The notes: a model not told the origin generated them from the sequence alone. Numbered from the stretch's first letter, positions 1 through 7,797 are shown. The stretch is DNA of 19,645 nucleotides from Nitrososphaerota archaeon (GCA_016126025.1 JAEFDA010000009.1:1-19645), one strand, 5' to 3'. Program-made: numbers and translations.

Positions 1-307
1 AAACCCATCCGCAGAGAGGACGATACGCGCCTGTCCTTGACTCGTACAGATCAGATTTGGCTTAGCTGGGTTTGCACAAAGCAAAACTCGAGATACCACT
101 CCAGAAACCATGCAGCCTCCCCCCCCGTCCAGCGGGCCACACATCAGGATAATGTCCCCCGGCTCTGACTCGTCCGGCTTCACGGGTACTAGCCTTGACC
201 TCCGCGGATTCTGTAACCGGGGCGCCCCGCTGTAGCGCGCCTGGGTGAACCAGGTGTCACGGCAATCTCCACGATACGGCTCGGCCCGGTCCGTCTGCGC
301 GCCTGCT
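1..307. other. Region with no confident gene; open minus-strand frame
   Basis: I find no gene here that I can defend. On the minus strand one frame stays open from the end of pheT to the window edge. It could start at a GTG at 183 and reads MKPDESEPGDIILMCGPLDG and onward, but it has no AT-rich box at the right distance, no recognisable motif, and does not use ATA for isoleucine as the neighbours do. A small hairpin (CCTGG, loop GTGAA, CCAGG) sits at 240-254, just downstream of pheT on its strand, and could help end that transcript. The sequence to the left of the window would be needed to decide whether a gene enters here. Confidence 0.3.
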
Positions 308-1978
308 CTAGGGGGCGCCCTTATCTGCCAAACCGCCGAATATTAACTCAACATCCAGCTCAAATGCCGCCACCCTGGTGTGCTCGCGCAGCCTGAACGC
401 CCGCAGTATATCGCCGGACACCTCGCCCAGCGTCCCCACCTGCCTGCCGCCCGCCCATATGTCTGCCGCCCTGCCCGGCTGGTATATGGGGCCGCCGGCC
501 GGCGGCGTGGATATATCCTCCAAGCCCAGCCCGCGGCGCAGCACCGCATGTAATGTGGACTTGATCTCCGAGTACGAAGCGTCCTTGTGGGCGGTTACGC
601 ACCCCAGGCGCAGCGACTCGGCGGCCACACCACAACGTTCGAACACCCGCCCGGTCTCATACAGCCGGTGGGGGTAAGGCTCGTGCACGTTCCTGCCCAG
701 CGCGTCCAGCAGCCCCGGCAGCAAGGAGGTCCGCAGCATGGTGTGCGCCCCGCTCTTGGGGTTGGCGACCCTCATGCCGCCGTCCATGCCCGCCCTCGCC
801 ATGGCATCCTCTCCGGCGAGCACCGGGCTGGCCGTCTGCGTGTATCCCAGCCCTGTCATGATGCGGTCCAGAACAGCCATGTGTACGGTGGTATGGTGGG
901 CGCGTCCCGGCGGGCGGCCCGGCGGCGGCACCGGCTCCATCCTGTCTATCCCGTACCCCAGGGCGGCCTCCTCCACCAGGTCCATGGGGCCCATTATATC
1001 AAACCGGTACGGGGGTATGGCACACCGTATCATATCCCCGTCGGGGTGCGCCCCCAGCCGGGACCTCTCCATGCAGGCGGCCGCCTCCCCGGAGGTCATC
1101 CCCAGGCCGAGGGTGCCGTTTATCATATCCATTCCCACGGACATCTCCCGCTCGCCCAGTGGGGGCGTGCGGTTTCCGGCCCCCGATACACTTACCCGTT
1201 CCAGCGCGAATCCGGCCGCCTGCAGCGTTATACAGACCACCGCCAGGGCCCTCTCGACGTCTATAGTATGGTGGCCCGTTATGTCCACGAATACGTCCCC
1301 GGTGCCCGCCGATATCGCCGTGTGCGCCGAGTTTATCACCGGGGGCATCGAGGCCACCTGCCCGGTATCGTCCATTATGACGGGGTATCTTTGACCGGAG
1401 ACCAGCCCGCCGTACCGCATGCCCTGCTTGGTCTCCCGCAGTATGTCCAGTATGGGCATCTCCTGTGTGTGCTCCAAGGGTACGAATGAGTGCTCCCCCG
1501 ACACCGTGGTGTATGATATGGGGGGCTCCATCCTGCCCGCGTCGTGTATGCCTATGGCCACCCTCCTCCTCCCGCGGCCCAGCCCCTGGTGGATGTCCTC
1601 CTGCATGGCTATGATCTGCTTCAGGGAGTGCCCGTCCAGCGTTCCTCCGGTGGCCAGCACGCCGGTTACAGCCCCCCGCACGCCGGCCACCGAGTCGTCT
1701 GCATGTATGCTCCATCGGGGGGGTTTCATCCTCAGGGGTACGATGCCCGTCTCGTTGCCCAGTATGCCCTGCAGGCCCAGCCCTATCCCGTACTCGGTGG
1801 AGTAGTCGGGCCGGTTGGGGCTGTACTCGACGCGGACCACATCTCCCTCCTCGTGCTCTATGTCCAGCCCCAGGTGGGGCAGCCTCTCCCGTATGGTATC
1901 GACCTGCGCCCCGGCCATATCCGAGAGCCTCCGGTACGACAGCTCCACTACGGGCACAGCGGCATCCCCCGCAGCCAT
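308..1978 (-). CDS. pheT: Phenylalanine--tRNA ligase beta subunit
   Basis: This is the beta chain of the (alpha-beta)2 class II phenylalanyl-tRNA synthetase, which binds tRNA and carries the editing site while PheS charges Phe onto tRNA-Phe in the cytoplasm. At 556 aa it has the usual archaeal length, without the long bacterial N-terminal tRNA-binding and C-terminal anticodon domains. The N-terminus (VELSYRRL; YSPNRPDY at 52-59) is typical of the archaeal/eukaryotic type. Residues about 105-270 cover the B3/B4 editing region, 275-345 the B5 domain (YRFDIMGPMDLVEEAALGYG at 324-343), and 365-556 the degenerate catalytic-like fold (RVANPKSG, LRTSLLPGLLDAL). The ATG at 1978 overlaps the end of pheS by 31 bases. 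An in-frame GTG at 1957 would cut the overlap to 10 and give an N-terminus MPVVELSY closer to the family. It is the second gene of the pheS-pheT operon. Confidence 0.95.
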   Translation of the reverse strand: MAAGDAAVPVVELSYRRLSDMAGAQVDTIRERLPHLGLDIEHEEGDVVRVEYSPNRPDYSTEYGIGLGLQGILGNETGIVPLRMKPPRWSIHADDSVAGVRGAVTGVLATGGTLDGHSLKQIIAMQEDIHQGLGRGRRRVAIGIHDAGRMEPPISYTTVSGEHSFVPLEHTQEMPILDILRETKQGMRYGGLVSGQRYPVIMDDTGQVASMPPVINSAHTAISAGTGDVFVDITGHHTIDVERALAVVCITLQAAGFALERVSVSGAGNRTPPLGEREMSVGMDMINGTLGLGMTSGEAAACMERSRLGAHPDGDMIRCAIPPYRFDIMGPMDLVEEAALGYGIDRMEPVPPPGRPPGRAHHTTVHMAVLDRIMTGLGYTQTASPVLAGEDAMARAGMDGGMRVANPKSGAHTMLRTSLLPGLLDALGRNVHEPYPHRLYETGRVFERCGVAAESLRLGCVTAHKDASYSEIKSTLHAVLRRGLGLEDISTPPAGGPIYQPGRAADIWAGGRQVGTLGEVSGDILRAFRLREHTRVAAFELDVELIFGGLADKGAP

Positions 1979-3306
1979 CCCATGTCGTTGCCGTACAGGG
2001 TGCGGATGTCATCTATGCCATACTTTAGCATGGCCATCCGCTCGATGCCGCCGCCCCAGGCCAGCACGGGCCGGGATATGCCCAGCGGCTTGGTGACCTC
2101 GGGCCGGAACATCCCCATGCCGAAGAGCTCCACCCACTTTCCCAGAGTGTCGTTGTACACCATCGACTGCAGCGAGGGCTCCGTATATGGAAAGTAAGTG
2201 GGCCAGAACTTTACCCTCTCCATGCCCATCATGGAATAGAACCGGCGCTGCATCCCCATCAAATCCCGCAGAGAGACGCCGTCCCCCACCACCACGCCCT
2301 CGACCTGGTGGAACTCCACCAAATGTTTGTAGTTGGGCTTTTCGTTGCGGAAGACCCGCCCCAGCGAGAAGGCGCGCGCCTCCGCCGGGTCTGCCTCGGC
2401 GAGGTGCCGTATGGTTACACAGGTGGTGTGGGTGCGGAGGACAGGCTGGGCGGCCCGCTCCGCATCCCAGTCGCCGCCCCACCCACTCCGGTGGGCCTCG
2501 GCGACCCTCTCGGCCACCTCCCCGGGCGCCGGCTCGACCCGCACATCCCCCATGTAGAAGGTGTCCTGCATCTCCCTTGCGGGGTGGTCCTGCGGAGTGA
2601 AGAGGGCGTCAAAGTTCCAGAAGCTGGACTGTACCATATCCCCTACGACCTCGTCGAACCCCAGTGACATGAAGGCCTCCCGAATCTCTGCTATGGTGTC
2701 GAACAGCGGGTGGGTGCGGGCTATGTACGACTCGGCGACGCCGGCCTCCACATCTATGGAATCATCGGCCGCATATTCCGAGTCCGGGTCGGCCAGGACA
2801 TACGTGGGCGGCTCGGTCCGCTCCAGTACGTATCCGGGCCTCCTCTCAAAGTACGATATATCCAGGGTGTGGGGGGCGTCCCCGCTCCCCAGCCTCTCCA
2901 GTATGCTCTCGCCGGGTATGGCATCGGGGTACTCCAAGAGTATGGGCTGTCGCCCCTCCATCCGCATCCATCCGTTTCTCACGCAGACGCCCACCGCCGG
3001 GCCCATCTCGCGCCCCATGGTGTGGTATATGCGGTCGGCGTCCGCCCCGTCCCTGACCATGTCCAGCAGGCGCCTCTCGGGGAGGCCCTCTGCCGCCGCC
3101 CTGGCCCCGGCCTCGCCCAGATACAGGACGCGGCGGGGGGCGGTGTGGGCGCGGATTGCCCCCTTGTCCAGCAGCCACTGTATGCCGCGGCGCGCCTGGT
3201 CGGCGTCCAGGCCGGCGCGCCCCGCAATATCGGACACGGACAGCCCGTCGGCGTTCCTCATGCCGTGTATGATTTTTTGCTCTATCCAGTGGGATATACC
3301 CGCCAA
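1948..3306 (-). CDS. pheS: Phenylalanine--tRNA ligase alpha subunit
   Basis: Catalytic subunit of phenylalanyl-tRNA synthetase. With the start chosen here it has 452 aa. A winged-helix segment opens the protein (SVSDIAGRAGLDADQARRGI, about residues 24-43), followed by the class II core: HPAREMQDTFY at about 241-251, motif 2 FRNEKPNYKHLVEFHQVEG at 319-337, and motif 3 AWGGGIERMAMLKYG at 416-430. The open frame runs back to 3405, but that part overlaps the start of divergent trpS. I chose TTG at 3306 (MAGISHWIEQKII) because it lies about 30 bases from the shared TTTAAA box; ATG at 3261 is the fallback and would trim the winged helix. It ends GMPLCP, overlapping pheT, so the two subunits are probably translationally coupled. 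Function is certain; the exact start is an inference. Confidence 0.93.
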   Translation of the reverse strand: MAGISHWIEQKIIHGMRNADGLSVSDIAGRAGLDADQARRGIQWLLDKGAIRAHTAPRRVLYLGEAGARAAAEGLPERRLLDMVRDGADADRIYHTMGREMGPAVGVCVRNGWMRMEGRQPILLEYPDAIPGESILERLGSGDAPHTLDISYFERRPGYVLERTEPPTYVLADPDSEYAADDSIDVEAGVAESYIARTHPLFDTIAEIREAFMSLGFDEVVGDMVQSSFWNFDALFTPQDHPAREMQDTFYMGDVRVEPAPGEVAERVAEAHRSGWGGDWDAERAAQPVLRTHTTCVTIRHLAEADPAEARAFSLGRVFRNEKPNYKHLVEFHQVEGVVVGDGVSLRDLMGMQRRFYSMMGMERVKFWPTYFPYTEPSLQSMVYNDTLGKWVELFGMGMFRPEVTKPLGISRPVLAWGGGIERMAMLKYGIDDIRTLYGNDMGWLRGMPLCP

Positions 3307-3330
3307 TACGAAAATAGTGCCCCCGAATAC

Positions 3331-3340
3331 TTTTTTAAAG
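3331..3340. promoter_or_regulatory. Shared TATA-like box for divergent pheS and trpS
   Basis: TTTTTTAAAG contains the palindrome TTTAAA and reads as an archaeal TATA box on both strands. Its centre is about 26 bases before the trpS ATG at 3362 and about 30 bases before the proposed pheS TTG at 3306. Both transcripts would then be leaderless or nearly so. There is too little room for two separate core promoters, so the two units may compete for or share factor binding. Seen in sequence; activity is inferred. Confidence 0.6.
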
Positions 3341-3361
3341 CTTGGCAAAATCCCGGCGCGC

Positions 3362-4486
3362 ATGGACGACTTTGTCCTCACCCCCTGGGAGTCGCGCGGC
3401 CGCATAGACTACAACCGTTTGGTGGAGACGTTCGGGCTGCGCCCCCTGGATGGTTCCATGAAGATGAGGCTGCGGGAGGCCGCCGGGCAGGACCACTATA
3501 TGGTGCGGCGGGGGGTCTTCTTCGCGCACCGGGACCTGGATGCGATACTGGAGTCGCACCGCTCCGGGGATGGCTTCTTCGTGTATACGGGGCGGGGCCC
3601 CTCGGGCCAGACCCACATAGGGCACCTGGTGCCCTGGGTCTTTGCCAGGTGGCTGCAGGAGCGCTTTGGCGTTCGGGTGTACTTCCAGCTCACCGACGAT
3701 GAAAAGTTCTACCACAGCCACGCCCTGACGCTGGAGGAGACGGCCCGGCTGGCCGAGGAGAACGCCCGCGATTTTGCCGCCTTGGGCTTTGATCCGCTGA
3801 AGACCCACATAATACGGGATACGGTGGACATGGGGGTGCTATATCCGCTGGCCGCCCGGGTGGCCAAGAAGATAACGTTCTCTACGGCGCGCTCCGCCTT
3901 CGGCTTTGGAAACGACACCAACATTGGTATGATATTCTACACCGCCATTCAGTCGGCTCCCTGCCTGCTGGAGGAGAGGCCCGTCCTGATACCGCTGGGG
4001 GTAGACCAGGACCCCCACTTCCGGCTGACCCGGGACGTGGCCCCCCTGCTGGGGCATCCCAAGCCGGCCCTTATACACAATGTCATGGCCCCGGGGCTGG
4101 GGGGGCCCGACTCCAAGATGTCAGCCGCCGACCCCAACTCGGCCATATACACCACCGACGAGCCGGCCGCCATACGCCGCAAGGTAAACAGGTGTGCGTT
4201 CTCCGGCGGCCGGGCAGATATAGACGAGCACCGCCGCCTGGGCGGCGACACCGCCGTGGACGTCTCCTACCAGTATCTGAGGTTGTTCTTTGAGCCGGAC
4301 GATGGCATCCTGGAGGGTATACGGGAGGGGTACGAGTCCGGCAGGATGCTGACCGGCGAGCTGAAGCAGGCCCTCATAGAGAGGGTCACGCAATTTATGG
4401 AGGCGCACCATGCCCGGCGGGAGGCGGTGGATTTGGACGAGTTCTGGTTTGACCACGACGAGTATAAGGGTAGGATGCGCCGATAA
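3362..4486 (+). CDS. trpS: Tryptophan--tRNA ligase
   Basis: Class I aminoacyl-tRNA synthetase that charges Trp onto tRNA-Trp. The product is 374 aa, normal for archaeal TrpRS. The HIGH-type ATP-binding signature is PSGQTHIGH at 80-88 within VYTGRGPSGQTHIGHLVPW, and the KMSKS-type loop is SKMSA at 251-255 (GGPDSKMSAADPNSAIY). The N-terminal part and the segment NDTNIGMIFYTAIQSAP resemble the eukaryotic/archaeal branch, not bacterial TrpRS. The frame is open upstream to 2561, but that is only the antisense of pheS. ATG at 3362 is supported by the AT-rich box 26 bases upstream, which predicts a leaderless message. The next gene overlaps its 3' end. Confidence 0.96.
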   Translation: MDDFVLTPWESRGRIDYNRLVETFGLRPLDGSMKMRLREAAGQDHYMVRRGVFFAHRDLDAILESHRSGDGFFVYTGRGPSGQTHIGHLVPWVFARWLQERFGVRVYFQLTDDEKFYHSHALTLEETARLAEENARDFAALGFDPLKTHIIRDTVDMGVLYPLAARVAKKITFSTARSAFGFGNDTNIGMIFYTAIQSAPCLLEERPVLIPLGVDQDPHFRLTRDVAPLLGHPKPALIHNVMAPGLGGPDSKMSAADPNSAIYTTDEPAAIRRKVNRCAFSGGRADIDEHRRLGGDTAVDVSYQYLRLFFEPDDGILEGIREGYESGRMLTGELKQALIERVTQFMEAHHARREAVDLDEFWFDHDEYKGRMRR

Positions 4487-4742
4487 GTACGAGGCGCTCA
4501 AGCTGGCCAGCATGGCGCTGGTCCACAAGAGCCGCCAGACGTACATAGCTGCGGTGCTCGACATCATAGGGAACGAGGTGGTCGTGTCCCTGAAGGACAA
4601 GTCCGCCCACAGCATAGTGATGCGGAGCGATGTGGAGGCCGAGAGGCTGGCCGCGTATCTGCAGAGTGTGTTGGAGGGGGCGCACAGGGTGGGGGTGGCC
4701 GAGGCCGCCGGCGATACCGTATACATGGAAAAGTATGCCTGA
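4449..4742 (+). CDS. Conserved-looking small protein of unknown function
   Basis: I do not recognise a family. The frame encodes a compact helical-looking protein ending at TGA 4742, with the stretch KYEALKLASMALVHKSRQTY, then AAVLDIIGNEVVVSLKD, IVMRSDVEAERLAAYLQSVL and VGVAEAAGDTVYMEKYA. Synonymous codon choice (ATA for Ile, GCC/GTG, high-GC third positions) matches the surrounding genes, which supports real coding. There are no Cys residues in the conserved-looking part, no signal peptide and no membrane segment. It overlaps the 3' end of trpS and has no promoter of its own that I can see, so it is probably co-transcribed with it. The start is uncertain: TTG 4449 (97 aa) is used here, ATG 4410 is the longest option, and ATG 4512 gives a 76-aa protein but loses KYEALKLAS. 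Confidence 0.7.
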   Translation: MTTTSIRVGCADKYEALKLASMALVHKSRQTYIAAVLDIIGNEVVVSLKDKSAHSIVMRSDVEAERLAAYLQSVLEGAHRVGVAEAAGDTVYMEKYA

Positions 4743-4787
4743 GGCGGGGCCGAACCGGCATGTGTGGAATGTGCAAAACCACACAAT

Positions 4788-4847
4788 GGTATGGTCCGCC
4801 CCGCATATGGTATGGCACCATACAGTTGAGTGGGTGGTATGATCCGC
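4788..4847 (+). repeat. GGTATGR repeats with inverted GTATGG/CCATAC
   Basis: Three copies of GGTATG occur in 60 bases: GGTATGGTCCGC at 4788-4799, GGTATGGCACCA at 4809-4820 and GGTATGATCCGC at 4836-4847. The first and third agree over 11 of 12 bases. The middle copy is half of a dyad, GTATGG-CA-CCATAC at 4810-4823. The cluster lies 5' of the promoter of the gene at 4890 and could be an operator for a dimeric regulator. Function is inferred only. Confidence 0.4.
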
Positions 4848-4860
4848 TTTACCATGCCCC

Positions 4861-4867
4861 AAATATG
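4861..4867 (+). promoter_or_regulatory. TATA-like box for the gene at 4890
   Basis: AAATATG is the only AT-rich heptamer in this stretch and its centre is 26 bases before the ATG at 4890. The spacing equals that of the other proposed leaderless genes in the window, which favours ATG 4890 over the GTG at 4830 or the ATGs at 4839 and 4854. Confidence 0.45.
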
Positions 4868-4877
4868 CGGGAACGCG

Positions 4878-4893
4878 CCATTGTATACAATGG
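4878..4893. repeat. Perfect 16-bp palindrome over a start codon
   Basis: CCATTGTATACAATGG is a perfect palindrome whose right half contains the ATG (4890) of the next gene. At this place it covers the predicted transcription start, so a dimeric protein bound here would block initiation directly. It could also be a coincidence of composition, though an exact 16-bp dyad is uncommon by chance in a given 100 bases. Confidence 0.5.
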
Positions 4894-5207
4894 GCCTCTT
4901 CGCCGCTCTGAACCGCCGCGTATCCCACCTCCAGCTGGGCCTGCAGCCGGATACCCTCAAGTACTGGCACCATGTGGTATTGGCCGACGCCAAGTCCCGG
5001 GCGCCGGCCTGGCTCCAGGACAAGATCAACGTGAAACAGGACCCGCACCTTCCCATGAAGTTCAGCCTGGACATATCCAAGAGGGCCACATCATACTATA
5101 TGATGGCCGTGGACGCCCACCTGGAGATGATGCCCAACTCGACGCGCCTTTATTTTCTGAGGGTCTGCGAGACGCTGAGCGACGAGATCGACAAGAACCT
5201 GGTTTAG
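4890..5207 (+). CDS. Small protein of unknown function (105 aa)
   Basis: No family recognised. From ATG 4890 it reads MGLFAALNRRVSHLQLGLQP, then TLKYWHHVVLADAKSRAPAW, LQDKINVKQDPHLPMKFSLD, ISKRATSYYMMAVDAHLEMM and a C-terminal STRLYFLRVCETLSDEIDKNLV. It looks soluble and alpha-helical, with no signal peptide and a single Cys near the C-terminus. Codon use fits the neighbours. The frame can be extended to GTG 4830, but the TATA-like box 26 bases before 4890 favours the shorter form. A GC-rich hairpin follows the stop (5219-5235). It is separated from the small upstream gene by about 150 bases of repeat-rich promoter and is probably its own transcription unit. Confidence 0.72.
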   Translation: MGLFAALNRRVSHLQLGLQPDTLKYWHHVVLADAKSRAPAWLQDKINVKQDPHLPMKFSLDISKRATSYYMMAVDAHLEMMPNSTRLYFLRVCETLSDEIDKNLV

Positions 5208-5218
5208 CGTATGAACGG

Positions 5219-5235
5219 GCGGCCGGCGGGGCCGC
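5219..5235 (+). terminator. GC hairpin after the 4890-5207 gene
   Basis: GCGGCC (5219-5224), loop GGCGG, GGCCGC (5230-5235) begins 12 bases after the stop codon. No T-run follows, and archaeal termination mostly relies on T-runs, so a role in 3'-end stability is as likely as termination. Confidence 0.3.
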
Positions 5236-6150
5236 GCCGAACACGTATGCCCCGCGGCATAGATGTGTGAATGCCGAGCCGCATCGTATGTTGATTATGC
5301 ATGCGGACTCGAAGGAAATCATGGATTGTTGAAACTTCCAAGGATTGTGACCGGTTCCACCATTCCAGTAGATGTGGTAGGATACGGGCAGATGTACGTA
5401 GATGTGCGTGGGGGAGTGGACGTCGGCGCCTGCGGTCTCCGGCAGCTGCCGCGCGCGTCCGGGTCGGCGGCAAAGGGGCTGCGCATGTCATGGTGTGGGA
5501 TGCCGAGCGGGCCAAGCGTCACGCAGTCGGATGTGGAAGGACTCCGGAGCCGGCCTATGGCCGGCCGACATGCCCTGCGGGCCATGGGACGGGTGGGGAT
5601 ATTCGAAAGACACCAGATACAGCTCCGATCTGGAATCATGTGGGGTGCTGCACCGTCCTGCGGGCCGCCGGAAAGCCGGGGACGGCCGCATGCCGAGTCT
5701 TGGCCGCATGCTATGGCCCCGGCCAAGCGGCGCTGCGCCATGCCGGATGTGGTTTCTGCTGCCGTATGAGCCGCTAGGGGATATACCATCTGAGGCAACC
5801 CGGAATGATGCCATGCATGACATTTCACCGCCGTATCACTTCTGGATGGTTTGCAGGCACGTTGAGGGAGCGGACGTATGTAGGATGGCGCATGCTACGG
5901 GAGTGGTTCTGACCATATGTCATGCCCGGCCGTGCCCGGGCGCCTGCCGTATATCCGGCATCGCGGACGGGTGACCGAAGGCGCAGTTCCGCGCTCGGAG
6001 CGGGTCTCCGGACGACGCAATTCATATGGCAGGAGATCATAATAATTGTGTCAGGGCGAGGCCTAGGAGGCCACAGGACATCACGCCGACGCGTTCCGGC
6101 GTCACACAGTCAAACACTTTTGACATAGAATGTAAGCAATTGCACTACGC
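5236..6150. other. Gene-poor spacer with many stem-loops
   Basis: Several frames are open here, but none shows a motif, a plausible promoter or the codon pattern of the real genes, so I call none. What is visible is a series of short inverted repeats: TATGCC-CCGC-GGCATA at 5246-5261, flanked by ACAC (5241-5244) and GTGT (5265-5268); GCCGGCC-TAT-GGCCGGC at 5549-5565; CCAGAT/ATCTGG at 5613-5633; CTTGGCC/GGCCAAG at 5699-5727; GCCCGG/CCGGGC at 5924-5941; TGCCG/CGGCA at 5945-5960; CCGA-AG-GCGC/GCGC-TCGG at 5975-5998; GGCCT-AGG-AGGCC at 6060-6072; and ACGCCG/CGGCGT at 6083-6102. The tetramer CATG is also very frequent. A non-coding RNA or a decayed gene are both possible; I found no tRNA or rRNA signature. 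Confidence 0.4.
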
Positions 6151-6152
6151 CC

Positions 6153-6160
6153 TTAAATAG
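6153..6160 (+). promoter_or_regulatory. TATA-like box for the secreted coiled-coil protein
   Basis: TTAAATAG, in a locally AT-rich stretch, has its centre about 26 bases before the ATG at 6182. This predicts a leaderless message and supports that start. It is one of the better matches to an archaeal TATA box in the window. Confidence 0.6.
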
Positions 6161-6181
6161 AAAATTCCAGACTTCGCCCCA

Positions 6182-7780
6182 ATGAAAAGTAAGACGACGA
6201 CCGCGGTCCTGCTGTCGCTACTGGTGGTGGCCGGACTTGCGGTGAACGACGCATACGCACAGACCAATACAGAACGAATTACATCCATAGATGAGAACGC
6301 CGAGAGCATCAAGGAGACGGTCGAAGGCATCGCAGACAACACCGACGCCTTGAGCACTATGGTATCCGCCATACAGGATGCCCTGAGTGGTATAACCGAC
6401 ACGCTGACTAACATAATGAATGCCATTACCGGCGTGCAGACCTCGGTGAACAGTGTCGCCATGGACGTGACCCAGATGAATTCCAAGATTGTCGGCATCG
6501 AGACTACTCTAATGGGCTTGTCTGACTTGGACGCCCGGTTGGCCAGCATAGACAACCGCATCAACAGTCTTGCGAGTGGTGGCGGAACGAACGATCAGAT
6601 ACTGCAAGTGCTGACCAGCACCGTTACCAACACAAACGACAGGCTGGAGCAGGTAGTAAACCAGCTGGACGCCATACAGGCGGGCCTTGAGAGCGCCAAC
6701 ATCAGGATCGCAGAGATCGAGACGACTCCCACGACGCCCCGGCCCGGGAACATCCTGCTTTCGGGCGAGTCGGAGTTGAACGTCAACTCGTACCACTACA
6801 ACCAATACGCCGATGAGACCACGAACAGAGGTGCTCACTTCTACGAGCTGGAAATGTCATTTGCATGCAGCAACGACGTGTTTGTAGAGGCAGTGGAGTT
6901 GTTTTTGGATCCGACTACCGATGACCCATACGAATACATGAGCCGCTATGCTACCGCTCCGACCGACACTGCCGGTTGGAATAATGTTCTAAACAACTAT
7001 GTGAAAGTCGATGGCAGGGATCTGTACAACAACAAGTTGTCCGTCGGTGGTGGCAACTATGCGGAATTCCACAGGACGGCCGATTTCGACAACCATCGGC
7101 TGAGGGCTGGCGATAGCCTGCAGTTTGAGAGCCTGCTGTATGAAGGAATATTTGTGAAGGCCAATGGCGATATTGTTGTTGCTGCTCCTGCTGATGCTGC
7201 TAATGGCGGTATAGGTGGGGATTTGCAACCACTTAGCGATGCCGCTAATGAATATCTAATCCACAATTCGAACAAGACGAAGAGGGGCGAGTCCGGCAAT
7301 AACAACGCACTGTACGAGATCAACGTTGATTGGTTCTCTTACATATCCGGCACCACCTGCTCGATAAGCTTTGGTACTGGTAGCGCAGTCGGCCCGGGGC
7401 TTACCAAATCGGACACGCTGTCGTACGGCGTTTCAACGGACCCCGCTAACGCAGAAGATGTAATCAAGAGATACAGTGACACGATAGACTGTGGTGGCAA
7501 CCCCGTTGAGATCACTGACGTAACGGCGGGCACGGGCGATGACTGGAGATTGGCCAGCTTTTCCGACGTTTTCATAACTATAGGCTCGGACGAGTATGAG
7601 CTAAAGTTTGACGCTGATACCGAAGAGCCGGAGTTTGAGAACATCGATGAGGTACTGCCCCTGCATGTGGGCGGTGAGGATATCACAATATCTGGAAAGA
7701 TAGCGGTGGAGAACCTCCTTCTCACACTTCACTACAACACCGTCTCCGGTGCCGAATGTACGGTTGAACCTGGTTACTGA
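6182..7780 (+). CDS. Secreted coiled-coil surface protein, unknown function
   Basis: A 532-aa exported protein that I cannot assign to a named family. Residues 1-26 form a clear signal peptide (basic MKSK, hydrophobic TAVLLSLLVVAGLAV, then DAYA before Gln27). Residues about 30-185 look like a long coiled coil with heptad-spaced I/L/V/M and many short repeats of the type I..I...I/L..N (IDENAESIKETVEGIADNTD, ITDTLTNIMNAITGVQTSVN). A Thr/Pro hinge (TTPTTPRPGN) at about 185-195 leads to a beta-rich acidic C-terminal part with four Cys (229, 393, 437, 526), enough for two disulfides. There is no C-terminal membrane anchor. GC is visibly lower than in the neighbours, with runs of GTT/GCT codons near 7170-7200. 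It stands alone, with a promoter before it and a T-rich terminator after it. A filament or adhesin exposed to the outside is plausible but is only inference. Confidence 0.9.
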   Translation: MKSKTTTAVLLSLLVVAGLAVNDAYAQTNTERITSIDENAESIKETVEGIADNTDALSTMVSAIQDALSGITDTLTNIMNAITGVQTSVNSVAMDVTQMNSKIVGIETTLMGLSDLDARLASIDNRINSLASGGGTNDQILQVLTSTVTNTNDRLEQVVNQLDAIQAGLESANIRIAEIETTPTTPRPGNILLSGESELNVNSYHYNQYADETTNRGAHFYELEMSFACSNDVFVEAVELFLDPTTDDPYEYMSRYATAPTDTAGWNNVLNNYVKVDGRDLYNNKLSVGGGNYAEFHRTADFDNHRLRAGDSLQFESLLYEGIFVKANGDIVVAAPADAANGGIGGDLQPLSDAANEYLIHNSNKTKRGESGNNNALYEINVDWFSYISGTTCSISFGTGSAVGPGLTKSDTLSYGVSTDPANAEDVIKRYSDTIDCGGNPVEITDVTAGTGDDWRLASFSDVFITIGSDEYELKFDADTEEPEFENIDEVLPLHVGGEDITISGKIAVENLLLTLHYNTVSGAECTVEPGY

Positions 7781-7797
7781 TTTTTTCATATTTTTTG
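7781..7797 (+). terminator. T-rich terminator after the secreted protein
   Basis: TTTTTTCATATTTTTTG directly follows the TGA stop at 7778-7780. Two T6 runs on the coding strand are the usual form of an intrinsic archaeal terminator. It is the only such double T-run in this mostly GC-rich window. Confidence 0.7.

Noticed and set aside
587..1489. 300-codon plus-strand frame inside pheT
   Set aside because: Antisense shadow of pheT; the PheT motifs are on the minus strand and continuous.
2561..3361. Long N-terminal extension of TrpS
   Set aside because: It is antisense to pheS and lies before the TATA-like box; the family N-terminus begins at ATG 3362.
5263..5974. Three overlapping plus-strand frames of 158-190 codons
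   Set aside because: No motifs, no promoter at the usual distance, odd composition, and the frames overlap each other and equally long minus-strand frames.
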